Below, one piece after another: positions 45,050 through 53,002 of a stretch of 64,000 bases of DNA (position 1 is its first letter; the number at the start of each line of letters is the position of its first letter). A program made the translations under genes and the position numbers. The stretch covers positions 1,922,001 through 1,986,000 of the forward strand of contig NZ_OY782578.1 of NCBI RefSeq assembly GCF_963677945.1, given 5' to 3'. Below the pieces are notes generated by a model, which ran no database searches, had not been told where the DNA came from, and saw only the letters and a list, made by a program, of their open reading frames with translations. The DNA is from an uncultured Bacteroides sp. (GTDB taxonomy: Bacteria; Bacteroidota; Bacteroidia; Bacteroidales; Bacteroidaceae).

Positions 45050-45465
45050 TGTTTGGTGCCAGGTTTTTTTCTGATTTGAATATTAAAGCTATCTTCAGCA
45101 ATATCAATCATTTTGTCTAAAGCATGTGCCTGTAGCTTGCTATGCCTGAGTTCCTCTTCCTGAATACTTAATTGCCGTTCAAGCTTACGAATTCGTTCTT
45201 CTAAAAGATATTCCCGGTCTGTCTTGAGTGCACGTTGAGGAATCCTGCGTTCGGGGTTGTCTTTACTGTTCATTGCAATCTTTGCTTTTCTAACTTTGCC
45301 TCCAAAGATACGCAACCATTGCGAAATGCTGCTCTGATCCGTTATACAATATTTTTCTGCTAACTCTCTGCGGCTGAATAGCCCGGTTTTGTATTCCATT
45401 ACAACAAGCTTCTTCAGACTTACTGTGTAACAACTACGACTTAATTTAGGTTTTCCCGTTTTCAT
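45046..45465 (-). CDS. IS3-family transposase OrfA
   Basis: 139 residues. A helix-turn-helix (residues 15-60, KKLVVMEYKTGLFSRRELAE, TDQSSISQWLRIFG) binds the IS ends. A leucine-zipper coiled coil (about 85-120, LEERIRKLERQLSIQEEELR) allows pairing with OrfB. It is intact and immediately precedes orfB. In the family OrfA alone can act as a regulator or inhibitor of transposition. Confidence 0.9.
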   Translation of the reverse strand: MKTGKPKLSRSCYTVSLKKLVVMEYKTGLFSRRELAEKYCITDQSSISQWLRIFGGKVRKAKIAMNSKDNPERRIPQRALKTDREYLLEERIRKLERQLSIQEEELRHSKLQAHALDKMIDIAEDSFNIQIRKKPGTKQ

Positions 45466-45507
45466 GTTAATTTCAGTTTTGGAGTCAACCTAATTTAGGA
45501 CGAGACA

Positions 45508-45986
45508 CTTTCATCTTTTAAAAGACGGGTTTTTGCTTTTTAAATGAAGAAATAAAAAAGAAAAACCTCTTCCAAATATTATAAATCTCCTGTACAAAAG
45601 ATTGAATTGTTTTGTATAAGGATTTATTAATGTATAGCAGTGTTTTTTTAAAAAGCAGGCTGCAAGCTTTATTTTGATAACCGAATGACAATAAAAAGCT
45701 CTATTATTAGTCAAACTATAATAAAAACCTGTTTTCATAGCATTTAAGATTCAGTTCGCGCTATGAAAGCAGGTTTTTTTGTATATAATATATGTATAGA
45801 TACTAAAATATAATAATTATAGCTCAATGATTAGCTTATATTTAAAAATAGTTTTTTTTAAAATAAATATTTATTGTTTATTGTTGATTGATTGTGATTT
45901 TTTCTTTCAAATTTAATTATTAACGTAAAAAATAGCATTAAAAATAGATTATTTTAAATAATATAAATAAAAAGTTCTATTATTTA
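45508..45986. other. AT-rich intergenic stretch upstream of the utilisation locus
   Basis: No gene is supported; a 75-codon minus frame at 45511-45738 has no family features. It contains a degenerate TGTACAAAA...TTTTGTATA palindrome at 45590-45621, related to the repeat at 19741-19817, and the terminator listed separately. From about 45840 on, the sequence is extremely AT-rich, as common upstream of Bacteroides promoters. Confidence 0.6.
45724..45780 (+). terminator. strong intrinsic terminator downstream of the IS
   Basis: An 18-base arm (45724-45741) pairs with 45760-45777 with a single G-U pair and runs into seven T. No plus-strand gene ends just before it. Without the IS it would lie about 350 bp after the DMT transporter, which it may have served. 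Confidence 0.8.
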
Positions 45987-46016
45987 TTTGTTATATAATA
46001 AAATTATGTATATTTG
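45987..46016 (+). promoter_or_regulatory. Bacteroides-type promoter of the FAD oxidoreductase gene
   Basis: TTTG at 45987-45990 (-33) and TATATTTG at 46009-46016 (-7, TAnnTTTG) have an 18-bp spacer. The start codon is 54 bp downstream, leaving a leader of about 45-50 bases. Confidence 0.65.
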
Positions 46017-46070
46017 TGACGTAACAATATAGAAAAAACTATATTCTAACCTAATCTTATTAAAAATACT

Positions 46071-47945
46071 ATGAGAATAATAGGCATAACTTATTTCTTA
46101 TTTTTTCTCTTCCTATTAACTTCGTGCAAAAGCTTGCCTGAAAATGAAGTTGATGTTCTTGTTATCGGAGGTGGTGCCAGTGGTGTGACTGCCGGAATTC
46201 AATCAGCACGTATGGGTGCAAATACTTTGATTATTGAAGAAACTTCTTGGTTAGGTGGTATGCTAACTTCTGCAGGTGTAAGTGCTGTTGATGGAAACTA
46301 CAATTTGCCCTCAGGTCTTTGGGGAGAATTTAAAAGCAATCTTACTAATTATTATAGTGGAGCAGATTCATTGAAAACAGGATGGGTGAGTAATGTATTA
46401 TTCGAGCCATCTGTAGGAAATAAAATTCTGAATGAAATGGTCAGCCGGGAGCAAAATCTTAAGGTTTGGAAAGAATCTGCTACTAATAGCGTAAAGAAAG
46501 AGGGCGATAAATGGTTCGTTACTATTAGAACTGGAAATAAAACAAAACGGATTGAGGCTAAAGTTCTTATTGATGCAACAGAACTTGGAGATATCGCTAA
46601 GTTGTGTGGCGTGAAATATGATATAGGTATGGAAAGCCGCACAGATACTAAAGAATCTATTGCACCAGAGAAAAAAAATAATATAGTGCAGGATATTACA
46701 TACGTTGCAGTTTTAAAAGATTATGGTAAAGATGTAACCATACCCCGTCCGGAAGGATATGATTCTACAGAATTTGCTTGTGCATGTGCCAGTCCTATAT
46801 GCATTAAACCAAAAGAACCTAATCGTTTGTGGTCTAAGGATATGATGATAACCTACGGCAAGCTCCCTAATAATAAATATATGATCAATTGGCCTATTGA
46901 AGGTAATGATTATTATATTAATCTTGTTGAGATGACTCCGGTTGAACGTGTTGAGGCTTTGAAATACGCTAAAGATTATACGATACGTTTTCTGTATTAT
47001 TTGCAAAAAGAATTAGGATATAAAACATTAGGATTAGCAGATGATGAATATCCCACAGCCGACAAACTTCCTTTTATCCCTTACCATAGAGAGTCGCGAC
47101 GGATTCATGGCGAAGTTCGTTTTACACTCAATGATATAACCGAACCTTATAGTCAGCCGGAAAAATTGTATAGAACATGTATTGCTGTGGGTGACTATCC
47201 GGTTGATCATCATCATACCCGTTATCATGGATATGAAGAATTACCTAACCTTTATTTTTATCCTATTCCTTCGTATGGATTGCCTTTAGGTACGCTTATT
47301 CCTAAAGAGGTGAACAATCTTGTGGTGGCAGAAAAATCTATATCAGTTTCTAATCTGGCAAATGGTACCACTCGTTTGCAACCGGTTGTTTTACAGATTG
47401 GTCAGGCTGCCGGAGCATTAGCTGCTCTTTCAGTGAAGAAGCAGAAAGATATTCGTGAGGTTTCTGTCCGAAGCGTGCAGAATGCTATTCTGTCTGCCGG
47501 AGGTTTTTTACTTCCTTACTTGGATGTTAAAGTAGATAATCCTCTTTTTAAACCTTATCAGAGAATAGGTTCTACAGGTATTCTCAAAGGAGTTGGAAAG
47601 CATGTTGATTGGTCTAATCAAACCTGGTTACGGGCGGACACTTTGCTACTTACTTCAGAATTAGACGGATTAAAGGATGTTTATCCATCTGCTGTTTATG
47701 ATACAACAAAAAAGACAATGACAGTGAATGAAGCGTTGGTTATGATTAAGCAAATTGCCAATTCTGAAAATATTTCTATAAAAGGTGATATTGTTGATTT
47801 GGCTCATGGTATTTATTCAGACTATGGATTAAAAGATTTAAGTCTGAATAAAGAAATAAAACGTGGAGAAATAGCTTTGCTTATTGATCAATTGCTTGAT
47901 CCTTTCAATAGAAAAGAAGTGGATATACGAGGAAATTACAAGTAA
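46071..47945 (+). CDS. secreted FAD-dependent oxidoreductase lipoprotein
   Basis: 624 residues with a lipoprotein signal (FLFLLTSC, Cys at 19). The FAD-binding start is VDVLVIGGGASGVTAGIQSA, followed by the EETSWLGGMLTSAGV tract of the FAD_oxidored family (PF12831). A second dinucleotide-contact tract near residue 430 is NLANGTTRLQPVVLQIGQAA. The last about 70 residues (VNEALVMIKQI, LSLNKEIKRGEIALLIDQLL) resemble an S-layer-homology-like module. The family oxidises sugars or related alcohols in some members; the substrate here is unknown. It is the first gene of the utilisation locus, 21 bp before the DUF4434 gene. Confidence 0.85.
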   Translation: MRIIGITYFLFFLFLLTSCKSLPENEVDVLVIGGGASGVTAGIQSARMGANTLIIEETSWLGGMLTSAGVSAVDGNYNLPSGLWGEFKSNLTNYYSGADSLKTGWVSNVLFEPSVGNKILNEMVSREQNLKVWKESATNSVKKEGDKWFVTIRTGNKTKRIEAKVLIDATELGDIAKLCGVKYDIGMESRTDTKESIAPEKKNNIVQDITYVAVLKDYGKDVTIPRPEGYDSTEFACACASPICIKPKEPNRLWSKDMMITYGKLPNNKYMINWPIEGNDYYINLVEMTPVERVEALKYAKDYTIRFLYYLQKELGYKTLGLADDEYPTADKLPFIPYHRESRRIHGEVRFTLNDITEPYSQPEKLYRTCIAVGDYPVDHHHTRYHGYEELPNLYFYPIPSYGLPLGTLIPKEVNNLVVAEKSISVSNLANGTTRLQPVVLQIGQAAGALAALSVKKQKDIREVSVRSVQNAILSAGGFLLPYLDVKVDNPLFKPYQRIGSTGILKGVGKHVDWSNQTWLRADTLLLTSELDGLKDVYPSAVYDTTKKTMTVNEALVMIKQIANSENISIKGDIVDLAHGIYSDYGLKDLSLNKEIKRGEIALLIDQLLDPFNRKEVDIRGNYK

Positions 47946-47966
47946 CTTTAAACGAATTTATATATT

Positions 47967-49073
47967 ATGGAAAAAGAACGTAGAAATTTTCTGAAGAAAG
48001 CTGCACTGGCAGGAGCTTCCGCAATGGTTGTTCCATCTTTGATGAGCTTTAAAGAGGAAGAGAATCTGGGCAATTCAGAAAGGTTAAAGCTTGATACGTC
48101 CATTGATAGCAAACTGATTGTACCTAAAAATAACGGACTTAGAATTACCGGAACATTTCTTGATGAAATTTCGCACGATATTCCTCACCAGAATTGGGGA
48201 GAAAAAGAATGGGATCTGGATTTTCGCTATATGAAGAGCATGGGTATAGATACTGTTATCTTGATTCGCTCTGGCTACCGCAAGTTCGTGACTTATCCTT
48301 CTGAATATTTGCTTAAGAAAAAAGGATGCTATATGCCTTCTGTCGATTTGCTTGATATGTTTCTCAGACTGGCAGATAAATATGGTATGAAGTTCTACTT
48401 CGGACTTTACGATTCCGGACGTTACTGGGATACCGGTGATATGTCATGGGAAGTAGAAGATAATAAATATGTTATCGATGAAGTGTGGAAAAAGTATGGT
48501 TCTAAATACAAAAGTTTTGGAGGATGGTATATTAGCGGGGAAATCAGTCGCGCTACGAAAGGTGCCATAGGTGCTTTCCATGATATGGGCAAGCAATGCA
48601 AAGATGTTTCGGGCGGACTGCCTACATTTATTTCACCATGGATTGATGGAAAGAAAGCCGTGCAGGCAAGCGGATCGGGATTAAGTAAATCGGATGCCGT
48701 ATCTGTTCAGCAACATGAAAAGGAGTGGAATGAAATATTCGACGGTATCCACGATGTTGTTGATGCTTGTGCTTTTCAAGATGGGCATATTGATTATGAT
48801 GAACTCGATGCTTTTTTCTCTGTAAATAAGAAACTGGCGGATAAGTACAATATGGAATGTTGGACAAATGCCGAGTCTTTTGATCGTGACATGCCAATTA
48901 AATTTTTCCCTATAAAATTTGATAAACTTCGTTTGAAGCTCGAAGCTGCCGAACGTGCCGGATATGATAAAGGCATTACTTTCGAATTTTCTCACTTTAT
49001 GAGTCCGCAATCGGCATATGCGCAGGCCGGACACCTATATGACCGTTATAAAGAATACTTTGGAATAAAATAG
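47967..49073 (+). CDS. DUF4434 TIM-barrel protein A (putative glycoside hydrolase)
   Basis: 368 residues with a Tat-like leader (RRNFLKKAALAGASAMVVPS). The DUF4434 domain (about 58-365) starts LRITGTFLDEISHDIPHQNW. DUF4434 is placed with TIM-barrel glycoside hydrolases. Two Glu conserved in both paralogues of this locus are candidates for acid/base and nucleophile: Glu192 (GGWYISGEISRATK) and Glu303 (CWTNAESFDRDMP). A third conserved site is ITFEFSHFMSP. No activity is established for the family that I know of. The gene is 7 bp before the transporter gene, hence co-transcribed. Confidence 0.86.
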   Translation: MEKERRNFLKKAALAGASAMVVPSLMSFKEEENLGNSERLKLDTSIDSKLIVPKNNGLRITGTFLDEISHDIPHQNWGEKEWDLDFRYMKSMGIDTVILIRSGYRKFVTYPSEYLLKKKGCYMPSVDLLDMFLRLADKYGMKFYFGLYDSGRYWDTGDMSWEVEDNKYVIDEVWKKYGSKYKSFGGWYISGEISRATKGAIGAFHDMGKQCKDVSGGLPTFISPWIDGKKAVQASGSGLSKSDAVSVQQHEKEWNEIFDGIHDVVDACAFQDGHIDYDELDAFFSVNKKLADKYNMECWTNAESFDRDMPIKFFPIKFDKLRLKLEAAERAGYDKGITFEFSHFMSPQSAYAQAGHLYDRYKEYFGIK

Positions 49074-49080
49074 AAACACG

Positions 49081-50481
49081 ATGAAATCTACAGTTAATAT
49101 TGGTTATGTTATATTTCTGTCGGTTGTAGCCGCTTTAGGAGGATTCCTTTTCGGCTACGATACGGCAGTGATCTCTGGCACTATTGCACAGGTAACCTCT
49201 CTTTTCTCTCTCGATTCCATTCAGCAAGGATGGTTCGTAGGTTGTGCATTGGTTGGTTCAATCATTGGTGTTATGTGTGCCGGAGTATTAAGCGATCATT
49301 TTGGCAGAAAGAAAACCATGATTCTTTCAGCAATTCTTTTCACAGTATCGGGTGTTGGTTGTGCTATTTCCGCTTCATTCGATCAGTTGGTGCTTTATCG
49401 TATAATTGGTGGTGTAGGTATTGGTGTTGTATCAATCATTTCTCCGCTTTATATTTCAGAGGTTTCAGTATCTAAATACAGAGGTCAGCTAGTTTCTCTT
49501 TATCAATTGGCCGTAACTGTAGGTTTTCTGGGAGCTTACTTAGTAAATTATTGGTTACTTCAGTATTCGTTGAATGGAGCAGCAAATTTGGGCAATGCAA
49601 CTTTACTCAAGATTTTCCATACAGAAGCTTGGAGAGGAATGCTTGGAATGGAATCTCTTCCGGCTTTTATATTTTTTATTATTATTTTCTTTATACCCGA
49701 GAGTCCGCGTTGGTTGATTCTGAAAAAGAAAGAATCGATAGCTCAGCACATATTACTACGTATTTACGGGAATGATAATGATGTAAATTTCGAACTTAAT
49801 GCAACCAGACAAGCTGCTCAGTCGGAAACTAAATCTGAATGGAAATTTATTTTAAAACCCGGGATATTCAAAGCTGTGTTAATTGGTGTTGCAATTGCAA
49901 TTCTTGGACAATTCATGGGAGTAAATGCTGTACTTTATTATGGACCAACAATATTTGAGAGCAGCGGATTATCCAACGGCGACTCTTTGTTCTATCAGGT
50001 TTTGGTAGGATTAGTAAATATGCTGACGACTGTTCTTGCAATGATGATTATTGATAGGGTGGGACGTAAGAAACTTGTTTACTACGGCGTGTCTGGCATG
50101 ATTTTTACCTTGATTCTTATAGCCTTTTATTTCATCAAAGGAGAAGAGTTTGGAATTCCGAATGTATTCCTGCTTGTATGTTTCCTTCTATATATTTTCT
50201 GTTGTGCAGTTTCAATTTGTGCAGTAATCTGGGTGTTACTTTCCGAAATGTATCCAATTAAAGTCCGCGGGCTGGCAATGTCTATAGCTGGATTCTCTTT
50301 ATGGATCGGAACTTATCTTATCGGTCAGCTTACACCCTGGATGCTAGAAAATCTCACTCCGGCCGGAACTTTTATTCTATTTGCCGTGATGTGTGTGCCT
50401 TACATGTTAATCATTTGGAGACTTGTCCCGGAAACGACCGGGAAATCCCTGGAAGAGATTGAAAAAATGTGGGATAAGTAA
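49081..50481 (+). CDS. sugar:proton symporter, MFS sugar-porter family
   Basis: 466 residues with twelve membrane helices. Sugar-porter signatures are GGFLFGYDTAVISGT in helix 1, DHFGRKKTM in the loop after helix 2, IPESPRWLILKKK after helix 6, IDRVGRKKL in the second half and the C-terminal PETTGKSLEEIEKMW. The closest known types are XylE/GlcP-like inner-membrane symporters. It would bring the locus's mono- or disaccharide product into the cytoplasm, where the epimerase encoded next could act. Confidence 0.95.
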   Translation: MKSTVNIGYVIFLSVVAALGGFLFGYDTAVISGTIAQVTSLFSLDSIQQGWFVGCALVGSIIGVMCAGVLSDHFGRKKTMILSAILFTVSGVGCAISASFDQLVLYRIIGGVGIGVVSIISPLYISEVSVSKYRGQLVSLYQLAVTVGFLGAYLVNYWLLQYSLNGAANLGNATLLKIFHTEAWRGMLGMESLPAFIFFIIIFFIPESPRWLILKKKESIAQHILLRIYGNDNDVNFELNATRQAAQSETKSEWKFILKPGIFKAVLIGVAIAILGQFMGVNAVLYYGPTIFESSGLSNGDSLFYQVLVGLVNMLTTVLAMMIIDRVGRKKLVYYGVSGMIFTLILIAFYFIKGEEFGIPNVFLLVCFLLYIFCCAVSICAVIWVLLSEMYPIKVRGLAMSIAGFSLWIGTYLIGQLTPWMLENLTPAGTFILFAVMCVPYMLIIWRLVPETTGKSLEEIEKMWDK

Positions 50482-50510
50482 GATCATATTATAAGTTATA
50501 TTTTTATTTG

Positions 50511-50594
50511 AGTGTACACTTAAATAAGAAATACTCTACACCTTTTATATTAAAGGACTACACTTAAAATTAAAAAGGAGTAGGTCTAATTTTG
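50511..50594 (+). promoter_or_regulatory. three direct repeats with 22-bp period upstream of a -7 element
   Basis: TACACTTAAA (50515), TACACCTTTT (50537) and TACACTTAAA (50559) begin exactly 22 bp apart. A weak fourth unit (TAGGTCTAAT) starts at 50581. A TAATTTTG -7 element lies at 50587-50594, 58 bp before the epimerase start. There is no TTTG at -33; the third repeat occupies that place. Spacing by two helical turns fits an AraC-type (for instance hybrid two-component) activator. The regulator gene is not in the window. Confidence 0.55.
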
Positions 50595-50652
50595 AAGATT
50601 AACTGAATAATTACCTTAAATATAGAATAAAAGAACCTTAAAAAATAATATT

Positions 50653-51819
50653 ATGGACTTTAAACGTTTGGCAAAACAATACAAAGATGAACTCTTAAAC
50701 AGTGTTCTTCCTTTTTGGCTTGAGAACTCACAAGATAAAGAGTTTGGAGGTTATTTTACTTGCTTGGAAAGAGATGGCTCTGTCTTTGATACCGATAAGT
50801 TTATATGGCTTCAGGGACGTGAAGTCTGGATGTTTTCAATGCTTTATAATAAAGTAGAGAAAAAGCAAGAATGGCTTGATTGTGCTATTCAGGGTGGAGA
50901 GTTTTTGAAGAAATACGGTCATGATGGTAATTATAATTGGTATTTTTCACTCGACAGAGAAGGAAATCCTTTAATTGAACCATATAATATATTCTCTTAT
51001 ACATTTGCAACAATGGCTTTTGGACAACTAAGTTTGGCCACCGGAAACCAGGAATATGCCGAAATTGCAAAAAAAACATTTCAAATAATACTTTCTAAAG
51101 TAGACAATCCCAAAGGTAAATGGAATAAAGTTTATCCCGGCACCCGCGATTTGAAGAATTTTGCTTTACCAATGATTCTTTGCAATCTGGCATTAGAGAT
51201 AGAGCCATTACTGGATAAAGACTTTTTAAATAATACCATCGAAACATGTATTCACGAAGTGATGGATGTTTTCTACCGTCCGGAGTTAGGAGGTATAATT
51301 ATAGAAAATGTAACAACAGACGGAAAACTATCCGACACTTTTGATGGAAGATTAGTAAATCCCGGACATTCCATCGAAGCAATGTGGTTTATCATGGACT
51401 TAGGGAAGCGCCTTAATCGCCCCGACCTCATCGAAAAAGCAAAAAATACAACCCTTACTATGGTTAACTATGGATGGGATAAAGAGCATGGAGGTATTTT
51501 CTACTATAAAGATCGTCTGGGGTATCCAACTCAACAACTTGAATGGGATCAGAAACTATGGTGGGTGCACATTGAATCCATGATTTCTTTACTTAAAGGT
51601 TACCAACTTACCGGATCGAAAGAATGTTTGGAGTGGTTTGAAAAGATTCATGATTATGTATGGACACACTTTAAAGATCCCGAATATCCGGAATGGTATG
51701 GCTATCTTAACCGCAGGGGAGAAGTTCTCCTTTCTCTTAAAGGTGGAAAATGGAAAGGCTGCTTTCATGTTCCACGCGGACTTTATCAATGCTGGCAGGT
51801 ATTGGAACAATTAGAATAA
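50653..51819 (+). CDS. N-acylglucosamine 2-epimerase family protein
   Basis: 388 residues forming an (alpha/alpha)6 barrel. Tracts are DKFIWLQGREVWMFSMLYNK, NIFSYTFATMAFGQL, GRLVNPGHSIEAMWFIMDLG, QKLWWVHIESM and KGCFHVPRGLYQCWQ. The last is close to the RnBP-type GlcNAc 2-epimerases, which interconvert ManNAc and GlcNAc, more than to cellobiose 2-epimerases as far as I can judge. No signal peptide, so cytoplasmic. It would handle ManNAc or a similar sugar after import. It has its own upstream regulatory region. Confidence 0.88.
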   Translation: MDFKRLAKQYKDELLNSVLPFWLENSQDKEFGGYFTCLERDGSVFDTDKFIWLQGREVWMFSMLYNKVEKKQEWLDCAIQGGEFLKKYGHDGNYNWYFSLDREGNPLIEPYNIFSYTFATMAFGQLSLATGNQEYAEIAKKTFQIILSKVDNPKGKWNKVYPGTRDLKNFALPMILCNLALEIEPLLDKDFLNNTIETCIHEVMDVFYRPELGGIIIENVTTDGKLSDTFDGRLVNPGHSIEAMWFIMDLGKRLNRPDLIEKAKNTTLTMVNYGWDKEHGGIFYYKDRLGYPTQQLEWDQKLWWVHIESMISLLKGYQLTGSKECLEWFEKIHDYVWTHFKDPEYPEWYGYLNRRGEVLLSLKGGKWKGCFHVPRGLYQCWQVLEQLE

Positions 51820-51873
51820 GAAATAACTTAATATAAATCTGATAAAAACACAATTCAATCTTAAATCATTATT

Positions 51874-52950
51874 ATGAATCAACGCAGAAATTTCTTGAAA
51901 GGAGTATTGGCAGCATCATCTTTACTGGCTGCTCAAAAGCTTTTTGCTTCAGGCAAAATCATTGATTCTGCTCAAAAAGCTTTTGATACAACTACAAAGG
52001 ATTCTTTTGTTACCCCAAATGCAATGAAGGGTATGCCTATACGTGCTACCTTCCTGGATGAAATAAGCTGGGATATTCCCCACCAAAACTGGGGAGTAAA
52101 AGATTGGGATAAAGACTTCCTTGCAATGAAAAAGATAGGAATCAATACAGTTGTGATGATCCGTTCCGGTTTGGCTCGCTGGATTGCGGCTCCTTTTGAT
52201 TCCATTCTTAAAAGTGAAGACGTTTATTATCCGCCAGTCGATCTTGTTGAGATGTTCCTTACTTTGGCAGATAAGTATGGCATGGCTTTTTATTTTGGGA
52301 TGTACGATTCCGGTAAATATTGGATCGAAGGTCAGTTCCAGAAAGAAATAGACCTTAATATGAATCTTATAGATGAAGTATGGAAGAAGTATGGTCATCA
52401 TAAATCTTTCCAGGGATGGTATCTTTCACAGGAAATCAGCCGGCGAACTAAGAATATGTCTAAAATCTACGCTCAGGTAGGTAAGCATGCTAAAGATGTC
52501 TCAGGTAATCTTACAACACTTGTTTCACCCTATATCCATGGAGTTAAAACAGATCAGGTAATGAGTGGAGACAAAGCTCTTACTGTTAAACAACATGAAG
52601 AAGAATGGGACGAAATTCTGAGTAACGTGAAAGGAGCAGTAGATATTCTTGCTTTTCAGGATGGGCAGGTTGATTACCACGAATTATATGATTATTTGGT
52701 AGTCAACAAAAAGTTGGCAGATAAATACAACATGAAATGCTGGACAAATATCGAATCATTTGATAGAGATATGCCTATTCGTTTCCTTCCCATTAAGTGG
52801 GAAAAACTTTTGTTAAAACTAGAAGCTGCACGGAAAGCTGGTATGGAGAATGCAATTACATTTGAGTTTTCTCATTTTATGAGCCCAAATTCTACATATC
52901 TGCAGGCCGGACACTTGTACGAGCGTTATCGAGAACATTTTCTATTATAA
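51874..52950 (+). CDS. DUF4434 TIM-barrel protein B (putative glycoside hydrolase)
   Basis: 358 residues, a diverged paralogue of the protein at 47967-49073, with the same twin-Arg-like leader (NQRRNFLKGVLAASSLLAAQ) and domain order. Conserved Glu187 (GWYLSQEISRRTK) and Glu294 (CWTNIESFDRDMP) align with Glu192 and Glu303 of the first copy. ITFEFSHFMSPNSTYLQAGH is also shared. Differences are concentrated around residues 130-150 and 205-235, which may alter specificity. It lies 54 bp after the epimerase gene and 52 bp before susC. Confidence 0.86.
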   Translation: MNQRRNFLKGVLAASSLLAAQKLFASGKIIDSAQKAFDTTTKDSFVTPNAMKGMPIRATFLDEISWDIPHQNWGVKDWDKDFLAMKKIGINTVVMIRSGLARWIAAPFDSILKSEDVYYPPVDLVEMFLTLADKYGMAFYFGMYDSGKYWIEGQFQKEIDLNMNLIDEVWKKYGHHKSFQGWYLSQEISRRTKNMSKIYAQVGKHAKDVSGNLTTLVSPYIHGVKTDQVMSGDKALTVKQHEEEWDEILSNVKGAVDILAFQDGQVDYHELYDYLVVNKKLADKYNMKCWTNIESFDRDMPIRFLPIKWEKLLLKLEAARKAGMENAITFEFSHFMSPNSTYLQAGHLYERYREHFLL

Positions 52951-53002
52951 AGAAATAAACTGAATTGAAGAGAAAACTTTATTTACCTTAAAATTTTTTA
53001 AT

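Larger units (their letters stand above)
43936..45507 (-). mobile_element. IS3-family insertion sequence, 1572 bp
   Basis: Ends are TG...CA with 25-bp inverted repeats (43936-43960 and 45483-45507) matching at 21 of 25 positions. They are flanked by a direct CTT on both sides (43933-43935, 45508-45510), consistent with the 3-bp duplication of this family. It contains orfA and orfB on the minus strand. The left end holds a second, subterminal copy of the end motif (TCCTGAAAATTGGTTGAC, 43975-43992). A perfect GGGACGGG/CCCGTCCC hairpin lies at 44098-44117 just past orfB. orfB is frameshifted, so this copy probably cannot move by itself. Confidence 0.92.

Noticed and set aside
45511-45738. A 75-codon minus-strand frame between the IS and the utilisation locus
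   Set aside because: It spans repeat-like sequence and part of a terminator, has odd composition and no recognisable family.
47967-52950. Assembly duplication explaining the two DUF4434 genes
   Set aside because: The copies differ throughout at protein and DNA level and have different neighbours, so they are true diverged paralogues.
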